A stretch of 32,781 bases of DNA from Altererythrobacter xiamenensis (GTDB taxonomy: Bacteria > Pseudomonadota > Alphaproteobacteria > Sphingomonadales > Sphingomonadaceae), in NCBI GenBank assembly GCA_945906905.1, contig CAMDSM010000004.1:1-32781 (forward strand). Direction: 5' to 3'. The notes below the pieces were generated by a model. The model was given only the letters and a program-made list of their open reading frames with translations. It did not search any database and was not told the origin of the DNA. Within the stretch, counting starts at the first letter, position 1. Each line of letters opens with the position of its first letter. This document shows, piece after piece, positions 9,226-17,948 of this stretch. A program made the position numbers and the translations under genes.

Positions 9226-10421
9226 TGTTTGGCACCACACTCCTGCTCTCGTTCCGCGAGATCCGCCGCCATTTGTTGCGCAGCTTCCTGACCACGCTGG
9301 GGATCATCATTGGTGTTGCCGCGGTGATTACCATGGTCTCACTGGGCCGCAGTGTAACCGTCGATATCGAGGAGCAGATCAGCTCGCTTGGTTCAAACGT
9401 GTTCTTCATTTTTCCGATGGAGGGCGATCGCGGCCAGTTCCGTGCGTTCGACGATCGGGACGTGGTGGCGGTGCGAGAGCAGATCGCCGGGGTGAAATCG
9501 GTCGCGGGGCAAGTTGAAGCCAACGTAGTGGCAATCCACAATGGGCAGGACTGGGAATCCAAGGTCGAAGGCGTCAACAACGATTTTCTCGACGCCCGCG
9601 GGATCGATCTGGACGAAGGCCGGCGCTTCACCGACGCCGAAATGGAAGCAGGCGCCAACGTCTGCATCATTGGTCCCACGGTGGTAGACGAGATCTTCCT
9701 GCCCGGCACCAGCCCGCTGGGCGAACGGATGCGTCTGGATGCGGTTTCATGCCAGGTCATCGGCGTTTTTGCCACACGCGGCAGCGTGGGCGGCGGTGGT
9801 GATGACGACAACTCGGTGCTGATGCCACTCACCAATGTCCAGCGCCGCTTCACCGGCGAAAACAACATCGGGTACATGTCGGTCTCCTATGACAGCGCCT
9901 ATGACAGTGCCGCGATGACCGCCGCGCTGGTCAATCTACTGCGTGAGCGGCGGGTGCTGCTGGATGGCCAGCCCAATGATTTCGATATTGTCGATACCGC
10001 CGCAATCAACGAAACGGTGCAAAGCACGGTCGGCACGCTGACCGTGATGGTCGCCGCCATCGCCGGCATCAGCCTGGTGGTGGGCGGGGTTGGGATCATG
10101 AACATCATGCTCGTCTCGGTAACGGAACGCACCCGCGAGATCGGCATCCGCCTGGCCATCGGCGCGCTGGCGCGGGAGGTGCAGATGCAGTTCCTGACCG
10201 AGGCGGTGGTATTGTGCTGTTTTGGCGGGCTGTTGGGCATTCTGCTGGGCTTTGGCCTGTCCTATGGCTTAGCGGGCTTGCTGGGCTTTCCGTTTGTGTT
10301 TGACCTTGCGATCAACGTGCTCAGCTTCGTGGTCTCGGCCCTGATCGGGATCGTCTTTGGCTATTTCCCCGCCCGCCGCGCCAGCCAGCTCGATCCGATC
10401 GAGGCACTTCGGCACGAATAG
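9225..10421 (+). CDS. ABC transporter permease, MacB/FtsX type
   Basis: TGATG overlap; MacB_PCD domain [20 protein letters not shown]; FtsX region [28 protein letters not shown]. Confidence 0.95.
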   Translation: MFGTTLLLSFREIRRHLLRSFLTTLGIIIGVAAVITMVSLGRSVTVDIEEQISSLGSNVFFIFPMEGDRGQFRAFDDRDVVAVREQIAGVKSVAGQVEANVVAIHNGQDWESKVEGVNNDFLDARGIDLDEGRRFTDAEMEAGANVCIIGPTVVDEIFLPGTSPLGERMRLDAVSCQVIGVFATRGSVGGGGDDDNSVLMPLTNVQRRFTGENNIGYMSVSYDSAYDSAAMTAALVNLLRERRVLLDGQPNDFDIVDTAAINETVQSTVGTLTVMVAAIAGISLVVGGVGIMNIMLVSVTERTREIGIRLAIGALAREVQMQFLTEAVVLCCFGGLLGILLGFGLSYGLAGLLGFPFVFDLAINVLSFVVSALIGIVFGYFPARRASQLDPIEALRHE

Positions 10422-10424
10422 GTT

Positions 10425-11120
10425 TCAGGCAGTATCCACCAGCACCAGTTCGCTGTCTTCCAGCGCGGTCACCGTCAGCATGGCCAAATCGGCCAACGCA
10501 GCCCCGTCGCGGGCGTTGACCACCTCGCCTTCGATTTCCACCTTGCCCGAGGCCGGAACGAGATAGCCCTTGCGTCCCTCCAGCGCATATTCCACCTGCT
10601 CGCCCGCCTTCACCGTCGCCCCCAGCACACGGGCATCGCTGTTGATGCGCAGTGCCTCTGAGTCCCCATCCCGTCCGCTGGCCAGCACCACGAAGCGCCC
10701 ATCGCGCGCGTGCTTGGGAAAAGCCTTCTCGCCCCAGCTGGGCGCGTGGCCCTTGCGATCAGCCATGATCCACAGCTGGAAGCTGTGCAGCACCTCATCC
10801 TCAAGGTTGTATTCCGAATGGGTGATGCCGGTGCCCGCGCTCATCACCTGCACGTCGCCCGCCGAGGTGCGCCCTTCATTGCCCAGCGAATCCTTATGGC
10901 TGATCGCGCCTTTCAGGACATAGGTGATGATTTCCATGTCGGCGTGCGAGTGAGCCGGAAAGCCGGTGTGCGGCGCGATCACGTCATCGTTCCACACCCG
11001 CAGCGCGCCCCAGTGCAGGCGGCGCTGATCCTGATAGTCGGCAAACGCAAAGTGGAAATTGGCCTTGAGCCAGCCGTGATCGGCCTTGCCCAGAGTGTCG
11101 AAGCGGCGAATATCGATCAT
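10425..11120 (-). CDS. Pirin family protein (YhaK-like cupin)
   Basis: PHTGFPAHSHADMEIITYVLKGAISHKDSLGNEG...GDVQVMSAGTGITHSEYN. Confidence 0.95.
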   Translation of the reverse strand: MIDIRRFDTLGKADHGWLKANFHFAFADYQDQRRLHWGALRVWNDDVIAPHTGFPAHSHADMEIITYVLKGAISHKDSLGNEGRTSAGDVQVMSAGTGITHSEYNLEDEVLHSFQLWIMADRKGHAPSWGEKAFPKHARDGRFVVLASGRDGDSEALRINSDARVLGATVKAGEQVEYALEGRKGYLVPASGKVEIEGEVVNARDGAALADLAMLTVTALEDSELVLVDTA

Positions 11121-11210
11121 GGCGTGGTCCTCGGTTTGTCTTGTGCCAGATGGGGATCACAGCCCGGTTGGAAAAGGGGCCGCGCTTGACTCTGCCCCGC
11201 CCTGTGGCAG

Positions 11211-11232
11211 TCTCTCCCCCTTCTGGGAGGGA
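11211..11232 (+). other. Candidate RNA hairpin partly covering the SD of the 11241 mini-ORF
   Basis: TCTCTCCC (11211-11218) / CCTTCT loop / GGGAGGGA (11225-11232), 8 pairs including one G-T wobble; SD-like GGGAGGGAGGG spans 11225-11235. Confidence 0.35.
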
Positions 11233-11240
11233 GGGCCCCG

Positions 11241-11375
11241 ATGACCGATCAGCGTAACCGAGCAGCGGACCAGCCGGAACAAGCAGAAGAGACCAAGGAT
11301 CCGATGCGGATCGTGCTCGCCATCGTCGGCGTAATCGGCGCCGTTGCGGTGCTGGCGATGAACGTGAGTGGGTAG
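11241..11375 (+). CDS. 44-aa single-TM small membrane protein
   Basis: Not in the ORF track. Translates as MTDQRNRAADQPEQAEETKDPMRIVLAIVGVIGAVAVLAMNVSG*; strong purine SD (GAGGG, 5 nt before ATG); charged N-terminus then hydrophobic helix. Confidence 0.55.
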   Translation: MTDQRNRAADQPEQAEETKDPMRIVLAIVGVIGAVAVLAMNVSG

Positions 11376-11393
11376 GGCAGCAACCCCCTACCC
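11370..11393. other. Perfect inverted repeat between convergent genes
   Basis: GGGTAGGG (11370-11377), 8-nt loop cagcaacc, CCCTACCC (11386-11393); no T-tract on either side. Confidence 0.55.
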
Positions 11394-12971
11394 CAGCAAA
11401 AACCCCTCATACCCCGCATCCCGCACCGCATCGCACTTGGCCCGGTAAGCCCCCACCCCGCCAACATAGGGCATGAACACCTCGCGCCCATCCGCCGTGC
11501 GGCCTTGATACCAGCTGTTGGCGCGCGGGAAGACGGTCATGTGGGCCACCTCGTGGGCGTGTTGCATCCACGCCTGTTCGGCGCATGGATCGGCCTCGAT
11601 CACCGACTGGCCCTGCGCACGCATGTCAGACAGGCAGCGGGCGATCCATTCTACGTGTTGTTCGATGGACACCACCACGTTGGACAGCACCGAAGGGCTG
11701 CCGGGGCCGGTGATGGTGAACATATTGGGGAACCCCGCCACCGCCAGGCCCAGATAGGCGCGTGGGCCGTCGGCCCATTCGTTGGCGATCTGCTGGCCGC
11801 CGCGTCCGGTGATGTTGATCGCCTTGATCGCGCCGACGCAAGCGTCGAACCCGGTGGCGAAGATGATGGCGTCGGCGGGATAGCTGCCTTGCGCGGTGTC
11901 AACGCTGTCAGCGGTGATCTGCACCACCGGCTCCTCGCGAACATCCACCAGCGCCACGTGTTCGCCGTTCATCGCATCGTAAAAGCCGATTTCGGTGCAC
12001 AGCCGGCGTGATCCCAGCGGGTAGCCTTGCGGGATCAGCTTGCGGGCCTTTTCCGGATCGGCAATCGTGCGGGCGAGTCTGCGGCGGGCAAAATCGGTGG
12101 CCAGCGCGTTGGATTCGTCGTCGAACAGCAGATCGTCAAACTCCATCAGCAGGCTGAACGTGCTCTCGGTCCAGGCGCCTTCCAGCCGCTGTTCGCGCTC
12201 CGCCGGATCGCATTCCTTGGCGCTGCCAGACTTGGGCAGGGTCGCAAAGCTAAGCGCGGAATGCCGCATGATCTCGCGCATGGCCGGATAACCAGCCTTG
12301 GCTGCGGCGCTGTCCTCCGCCGACAGCAGCGGATTGCTGCACGGCACGGCGAAGCTAGGCGTGCGCGAGAACACGGTCAGCTCCCCCACCTGATTGGCGA
12401 TTGCGGCCACGGTCTGGATGCCCGAGGAGCCGATGCCGAAATGGCACACGCGCTTACCTGTCAGGTCAACCGAGGCATCCCATTTAGCGGTGTGCAGGAT
12501 CGGGCCGGTAAAGTTCTCCAGCCCCGGCAGATCGGGCAGTTTGGGATCGGACAATGCGCCGGTCGCCAGGATCAGGTGTTGGACGTCGAATGTGGTGCCG
12601 GTATCGGTTGCCACCGTCCAGCGCCGGCTCTCCTCGTTCCACTGCGCGGCGGTTACACGGGTCTCGAACAGGATCCCGTCGCGAAGGGCATAGCGATCGG
12701 CGACATGATCGAGATATTCGAGGATTTCGGGCTGCGCGGAATAGCGTTCCTTCCAAGTCCATTCCTGCTCCAGTTCGGAATCGAAGCTGTAGGAATACTG
12801 CACGCTGGGAATATCACAGCGCGCGCCGGGATAGCGGTTCCAGAACCAGGTGCCGCCAACGCCAGAACCAGCTTCCACAACTTGCGCGGTGAAGCCATCC
12901 TGCCGCAGCTTGTGCAGCATATACAGCCCCGCGAAACCCGCGCCGACGACCAGTGCGTCCAGTTTTTTCAT
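11388..12971 (-). CDS. Flavin-containing (Baeyer-Villiger type) monooxygenase
   Basis: Start MKKLDALVVGAGFAGLYML at 12971; BVMO fingerprint FTGPILHTAKWD (FxGxxxHxxxW[DP]); second Rossmann GIGSSGIQ. Confidence 0.93.
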   Translation of the reverse strand: MKKLDALVVGAGFAGLYMLHKLRQDGFTAQVVEAGSGVGGTWFWNRYPGARCDIPSVQYSYSFDSELEQEWTWKERYSAQPEILEYLDHVADRYALRDGILFETRVTAAQWNEESRRWTVATDTGTTFDVQHLILATGALSDPKLPDLPGLENFTGPILHTAKWDASVDLTGKRVCHFGIGSSGIQTVAAIANQVGELTVFSRTPSFAVPCSNPLLSAEDSAAAKAGYPAMREIMRHSALSFATLPKSGSAKECDPAEREQRLEGAWTESTFSLLMEFDDLLFDDESNALATDFARRRLARTIADPEKARKLIPQGYPLGSRRLCTEIGFYDAMNGEHVALVDVREEPVVQITADSVDTAQGSYPADAIIFATGFDACVGAIKAINITGRGGQQIANEWADGPRAYLGLAVAGFPNMFTITGPGSPSVLSNVVVSIEQHVEWIARCLSDMRAQGQSVIEADPCAEQAWMQHAHEVAHMTVFPRANSWYQGRTADGREVFMPYVGGVGAYRAKCDAVRDAGYEGFLLG

Positions 12972-13864
12972 GCGCTTACGCCCAATCTTGCGCGCAGAAA
13001 CGCGCCCGCCCCGTCGAGTGCCGCGCGGCCTTCGGGCAGCAGGAAGTGGAAACTCTGCCACACGTGGATCATCTCGGGCCACACCTCCAGCTGCACGTGA
13101 GTGCCCGCATGGCCCGCCCGATCCGCTACCAGCAGAGCGTCCCCCAACAGGATCTCAGCGGAACCGACCTGCACCAACAGCGGTGGCAAGCCCGCAAGAT
13201 CGGCATGGGCGGGCGAGGCCAGCGGATGATCGGCATCCTGCCCGGCAAGATAGAGCGCAGCCATGGCCAGCAGGCTGGTGTGATCGAGCGAGGGATCGTC
13301 CGCCGCCTTGCTCTGCATCGTGGCGACAGTACAGGCAAGGTCCGCCCAAGGTGACAGCAGATATCCCGCGGCGGGCAGCGCGGTTCCCTCCGCACGCAGC
13401 TTCACCAGCGTCGCCAGCGTCAACCCGCCGCCCGCCGAATCCCCGGCGATAACGATGCGACTGGCGGGAATCCCGCGAACGAGCAGTGCGCGATAGGCCG
13501 CCACCGCATCCTCGACTGCGGCGGGAAAGGCATGTTCGGGCGCAAGGCGATAATGCGGGGCGTAGGCGGGCAGGCCAGCTGCCTTGCCAACTTCCGCAAC
13601 CAGTCCGCGATAGCCCTGCGGACTGCCCGCGACATAGGCCCCACCGTGCAGATAGAGCAGCGCGCCTGCATGGTCCGGCCCGGAATTGATCGCCAAAGTC
13701 GGCACGCCGCCGAGTTCGATCTCGACATAGGTCAGCGCCTCATCAGCGGGCATCGTGGCCAGCAAAGTCTCAAGATCGGCCCGCGCTTTCAGCGGATCGC
13801 CCGAAAAGTCGATCCCGCCGCCGCGCATTGCCGCGATCAATTCTGCCAAAACCGCACTGGCCAT
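12968..13864 (-). CDS. Alpha/beta hydrolase, HSL (hormone-sensitive lipase) family esterase
   Basis: HGGAYVAGSP oxyanion motif and GDSAGGG nucleophile elbow; likely start MASAVLAELIAAM at 13864; ATGA overlap with the monooxygenase start. Confidence 0.92.
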   Translation of the reverse strand: MASAVLAELIAAMRGGGIDFSGDPLKARADLETLLATMPADEALTYVEIELGGVPTLAINSGPDHAGALLYLHGGAYVAGSPQGYRGLVAEVGKAAGLPAYAPHYRLAPEHAFPAAVEDAVAAYRALLVRGIPASRIVIAGDSAGGGLTLATLVKLRAEGTALPAAGYLLSPWADLACTVATMQSKAADDPSLDHTSLLAMAALYLAGQDADHPLASPAHADLAGLPPLLVQVGSAEILLGDALLVADRAGHAGTHVQLEVWPEMIHVWQSFHFLLPEGRAALDGAGAFLRARLGVSA

Positions 13865-14036
13865 ATTCGAATCTCTCCCCTGCACCGCGGGCTCTGGTGA
13901 CCCCGGCTTGGGCGCGATCATAGAGGCACTTTGTGATGGCGAAAGCACCAATTGCAGCCCGGCCCTTGTGCGCCTCCGCGCTTTCGCGGTAGCTGGCGGA
14001 ACAGGGTTCGGGAGATGCGCTGCGGTGACCGGTTTT

Positions 14037-16166
14037 ATGAGCAAGGCACTTGCCTGCGGGCTGCTGGCAGGCTTGCTGCTGGCATCGTGTGCGCCTGCGT
14101 CGAACCGGATCGTGCCTGCGCTAATCGCCCCACAAACCCCGGCTGCCGTTGACACCGCACGGATGTTGGCCACCGATGATCCCGCAAATATCGGCAACTG
14201 GATGAGCTATGGCCGCAATTGGGGCGAGGACCGGTTCAGCCCGCTCGACCAGATCAACGCGGGCAATGTCGGCCAGCTGGGCCTCGCATGGTTCGATGAT
14301 CTGGAAACCATGCGCGGGGTGCAGGCGACCCCGCTGGTGGTCGATGGCGTGCTATATAATGAGAGCGTCTATAATATCATCACCGCATACAACGCCGCGA
14401 CGGGTGAGCGTTTGTGGACCTATGACCCGCAAGTGGGCGCGGAATGGGCGCGGCTGGCCTGCTGCGGCCCTTCGGCGCGCGGGATCGCGGCGTGGGAGGG
14501 CAAGCTGTATATCGGCGCACTCGACGGGCGGCTGATCGCGATTGATGCTGCCACAGGCGAGGAGCTGTGGACCACGCAAACCTTTGACCGGGCGCAGGCC
14601 TATTCGATCACTGGTGCGCCGCGCGTTTATGATGGCCGGGTGGTGATCGGCAACGGCGGAGCGGACTATGGCGTGCGCGGTTTTGTCGCTGCTTATGATG
14701 CGACAACGGGCGCACAATTGTGGAAATTCTACACCGTCCCCGGCAATCCGGCAGACGGCCCCGATGGCGAAACTTCGGACAGCGCGATGGAAATGGCCCT
14801 GCCCACGTGGCACGGCGAATGGTGGCGGTATGGCGGCGGCGGCACGGCGTGGGATGCCTTTGCTTATGACCCGGCGCTCAACCTCGTCTACATCGGCACC
14901 GGCAACGGCAGCCCGCACATGTGGCAGATCCGCAGCGAGGGGCGCGGCGACAATTTGTTCCTGTGTTCGATCGTGGCGGTCCATGCCGATACCGGAGAAT
15001 ATGTCTGGCACTATCAGATGGTGCCCGAGGAAGACTGGGATTACACCTGCACCCAGCCGATGATCACCGCCCAGATCGAGTATCAGGACGAGATCCGCTC
15101 GGTCATCATGCAGGCGCCCAAGAACGGGTTCTTCTATGTGATCGATCGGGCCACCGGCGAATTGCTCAGCGCGGGCGATTACACTTCGGTCAACACCTGG
15201 GCTTCCCGCATCGATATGCAAACCGGCCGCCCGGTGCTGCAACCCGGCGCGCACAACACCACCACGCCGCATCTGATGAGCCCGAGCTGGCTGGCCGCGC
15301 ACACCTGGCACCCGATGGCGTTCAGCCCGGACACTGGCCTTGTTTACCTGTCGGCGCAGGAACAGGGTGATGTCTATGCAGCGGCCGAGCCTGGCGCGTT
15401 CAACTATGTCCACCACCGCAGCAATTCGGGCCAGCAACGACGCAACATGCCCGAACTGCGCGCAGAACTGATGGCGCAGGCAGTGGCAGACGAGCAAGGC
15501 TATTTGCTCGCCTGGAACCCAGTGACCCAAACCGAGGCCTGGCGCGTGCCCTATCGCGTGCCGGGGTCGGGCGGCGTGCTGGCGACGGCGGGCAATCTGG
15601 TGGTTCAGGGCACGATTGACCAGACGCTGGCGATCTATGCCGCCGATACGGGCGCAAAGCTGTGGGAGATGGACATCGATCAGGCCCCGGTGGCGGGGCC
15701 GATCAGCTATATGGTCAACGGGGTGCAATATCTGGCGATCAATGCCGGTTGGGGCGGATCGCCGGTGTATAATCTGGGGCCGTTCCAGACTTCCACCGCC
15801 AAGCTGCTGGTGTTCCGTCTGGGCGCGACTGGGGTGGAACTTCCCCCACCGCCGCCACCCAGCGAATTGCCGCGCCCGCCGTTCCTGACCGCGACCGAGG
15901 ATGTGATCGCCCAAGGCCGCGCGCTCTATGGTGAAAACTGCGCCCGCTGCCACGGCCCCAACGCGGTCGGCGGGGTGAAGGATCTGCGCTGGATGACGGC
16001 GGAAACGCGCGCAAGTTTCGCCGATATCGTTCTGCGCGGGATCTATACCGAACGGGGCATGGTCGGCTTTGGCGATCTGCTTTCCGAAGCCGATGCCACC
16101 GCCATCCACGCCTTCCTGATTGCGCGAGCGAATGAAGACTATGCGGATGCGTCTGCCCATCCTTAG
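14037..16166 (+). CDS. PQQ-dependent alcohol dehydrogenase fused to cytochrome c (quinohemoprotein), predicted lipoprotein
   Basis: Beta-propeller repeats with W-motifs, vicinal Cys pair LACCGPSARG, proline linker PPPPPPSELPRPP, heme site CARCH; N-terminus MSKALACGLLAGLLLASC with lipobox LASC. Called ORF begins upstream at 13755. Confidence 0.93.
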   Translation: MSKALACGLLAGLLLASCAPASNRIVPALIAPQTPAAVDTARMLATDDPANIGNWMSYGRNWGEDRFSPLDQINAGNVGQLGLAWFDDLETMRGVQATPLVVDGVLYNESVYNIITAYNAATGERLWTYDPQVGAEWARLACCGPSARGIAAWEGKLYIGALDGRLIAIDAATGEELWTTQTFDRAQAYSITGAPRVYDGRVVIGNGGADYGVRGFVAAYDATTGAQLWKFYTVPGNPADGPDGETSDSAMEMALPTWHGEWWRYGGGGTAWDAFAYDPALNLVYIGTGNGSPHMWQIRSEGRGDNLFLCSIVAVHADTGEYVWHYQMVPEEDWDYTCTQPMITAQIEYQDEIRSVIMQAPKNGFFYVIDRATGELLSAGDYTSVNTWASRIDMQTGRPVLQPGAHNTTTPHLMSPSWLAAHTWHPMAFSPDTGLVYLSAQEQGDVYAAAEPGAFNYVHHRSNSGQQRRNMPELRAELMAQAVADEQGYLLAWNPVTQTEAWRVPYRVPGSGGVLATAGNLVVQGTIDQTLAIYAADTGAKLWEMDIDQAPVAGPISYMVNGVQYLAINAGWGGSPVYNLGPFQTSTAKLLVFRLGATGVELPPPPPPSELPRPPFLTATEDVIAQGRALYGENCARCHGPNAVGGVKDLRWMTAETRASFADIVLRGIYTERGMVGFGDLLSEADATAIHAFLIARANEDYADASAHP

Positions 16167-16193
16167 GGGCCATCCGTGAGGGAGAGAACCACA

Positions 16194-17948
16194 ATGAGAA
16201 GCCTGAAAATCGCCCTTGCGGCCCTGGCCATTGGTTGCACCGCTCCTGCACAAGCCCAAGCCCCCGGCGAGGCCAGCGCGGTGCCCGATCTATCGTGCCA
16301 GTATGATTGCCTGATCGAGTTTGTCCGCGATCATATGGCGGCGCTCGGCACGCGCAATTATGCCATGCTGCCGCTGGCTGCCGACCTAATGTTCACCGAA
16401 AACAACGTGGTGCTGCCAATGGGCCAAGGCCTGTGGCGCACGGCGGACGACGTCGACGCCGATGGGCTGGCCGTCGCCGATGAGACCACCGGCCATGCCG
16501 CGTGGTTCGGATCGGTGCGCGAGAACGGCAATCCGGTGTTCTATGCCGTGCGCATCCACGTGGCCGACGGCCGGATCGACGAGATCGAGAGCGTGGTTCA
16601 CCGCCGCACCGCGCTCCCCGCGCCGTTCGGTGATTGGCAGAACATGCAGCATTTCGCCGAGTTCTACGAGGAATTGCCCGAGGCCGAACGCCGCCCGCGC
16701 GAGCGGATGCTGGCGATTGCCGACGCCTATTTTGACACGGTCGAATTGAATGACGGGCAGGTGTTCGCGCCCTTCTCCGAGGATTGCAGTCGGCTGGAAA
16801 ACGGCATCTCCACCACTGCGCCCGCACCCGGCGCACAAGCCAGCGCGGCCAACATCGCCAGCGGCTGCCGGGCGCAGTTTGAACTGGGCCTTTACCGCAT
16901 CAACAAGCGCATTCGCCGCCATCTACCGCTGGTCGATGTGCGGCGCGGCGTGGTGGTGGGCACGGGCTTTTTTGATCATGCGAATGAGTGGGACAGATAC
17001 TTGCTCACCGATGGCCGCGAAATGCGCACGGCGCTGAAATGGCCCAATTCAATCAGCCTGATCGAAGCCTTCCGCATCCGCAATGCCGAAATCCAGCGGA
17101 TCGAGGCCACTTTCACTTACGTCCCCTATTTCATGAACAATCCATTCTGGAGCGCGCCCACCACGATGGCCCGCTTCAACCCCAACCCCGAGGCTTGCCC
17201 CGGCGATTGCCTGAGCGAGCTGGCCACGCGCGTCGCCGACGGCATGGTCGGCAACCAGTGGCGCGGGGTCAATTGGGGCGGACGGGTTGGCTATTCGGAA
17301 AACTCGGTCGGCATCCGTGTGGGAGAAGGGATCTGGCGCACCGTCACCGCGGTTGATCCTGATCCGCTGGTGATCGCCGACGATCTGACCGGCAAGGCCG
17401 TGTGGATCGGGCGGATCGAAGAGCATGGTCAGCCCGCCTGGGCCGCGCTCACCGTGTCAGCCGATGGAGTGAACGTGGGCAGCGTGGATGTGCTGATCCG
17501 CCGCAGCAATTATGGCGCGCCTTATGCAGAGCCGGTTTCGGCCAGCGATTTTGCCCCACTGCCACTCGCCCGGCAAACATCGCGTGACGATATGGCGGCG
17601 GCGGCAGGGCAATTCATGGAGGCACTTGGCTCCAACGGTTCGGCGCCCGATATTTTCGCCGCCGATTGCCAGTGGCTTGTCAACGGCCAGAACGTGGGCC
17701 AATGCGCCGCGCCCTTCGGCACCCCCGTGCTCGCCCGGATCGAACGGGTGCGCGACCGGCAATTGCTGGCCGCCGACGAGACGCGCGGACTGATCGCCTT
17801 CCGCTTCTTCGAGGATCTCCCCGCTGCGGGCGGACAAGGCTATCCGCTGACCTATCAGGTGGTCGAGCTATATCGCTTTGAAGCAGGCCGCGTGGTGCAG
17901 GTGGAAGCCTTCACCAGCGAACTGCCTTATGGGATACAGCCGCGCTAG
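16194..17948 (+). CDS. Secreted protein with internal duplication of a four-cysteine SnoaL-like (DUF8021-like) domain
   Basis: Signal peptide MRSLKIALAALAIGCTAPAQAQA; two copies beginning CQYDCL and CPGDCL exactly 300 codons apart; aligned segments ENNVVLPMGQGLWRT/ENSVGIRVGEGIWRT and GLAVADETTGHAAWFGSVRENGNP/PLVIADDLTGKAVWIGRIEEHGQP. Confidence 0.85.
   Translation: MRSLKIALAALAIGCTAPAQAQAPGEASAVPDLSCQYDCLIEFVRDHMAALGTRNYAMLPLAADLMFTENNVVLPMGQGLWRTADDVDADGLAVADETTGHAAWFGSVRENGNPVFYAVRIHVADGRIDEIESVVHRRTALPAPFGDWQNMQHFAEFYEELPEAERRPRERMLAIADAYFDTVELNDGQVFAPFSEDCSRLENGISTTAPAPGAQASAANIASGCRAQFELGLYRINKRIRRHLPLVDVRRGVVVGTGFFDHANEWDRYLLTDGREMRTALKWPNSISLIEAFRIRNAEIQRIEATFTYVPYFMNNPFWSAPTTMARFNPNPEACPGDCLSELATRVADGMVGNQWRGVNWGGRVGYSENSVGIRVGEGIWRTVTAVDPDPLVIADDLTGKAVWIGRIEEHGQPAWAALTVSADGVNVGSVDVLIRRSNYGAPYAEPVSASDFAPLPLARQTSRDDMAAAAGQFMEALGSNGSAPDIFAADCQWLVNGQNVGQCAAPFGTPVLARIERVRDRQLLAADETRGLIAFRFFEDLPAAGGQGYPLTYQVVELYRFEAGRVVQVEAFTSELPYGIQPR

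Noticed and set aside
12027-13100. 357-aa + strand ORF
   Set aside because: Antisense to the BVMO and the end of the esterase; shadow ORF.
13865-14036. Possible operator dyad in the esterase/PQQ-ADH divergent region
   Set aside because: Candidate arms (GCACTTT/AAAGCAC) are not true inverted repeats on checking.
14352-16259. 635-aa - strand ORF
   Set aside because: Antisense to the PQQ dehydrogenase; no domain signature; composition dominated by Arg/His/Gly/Ile.
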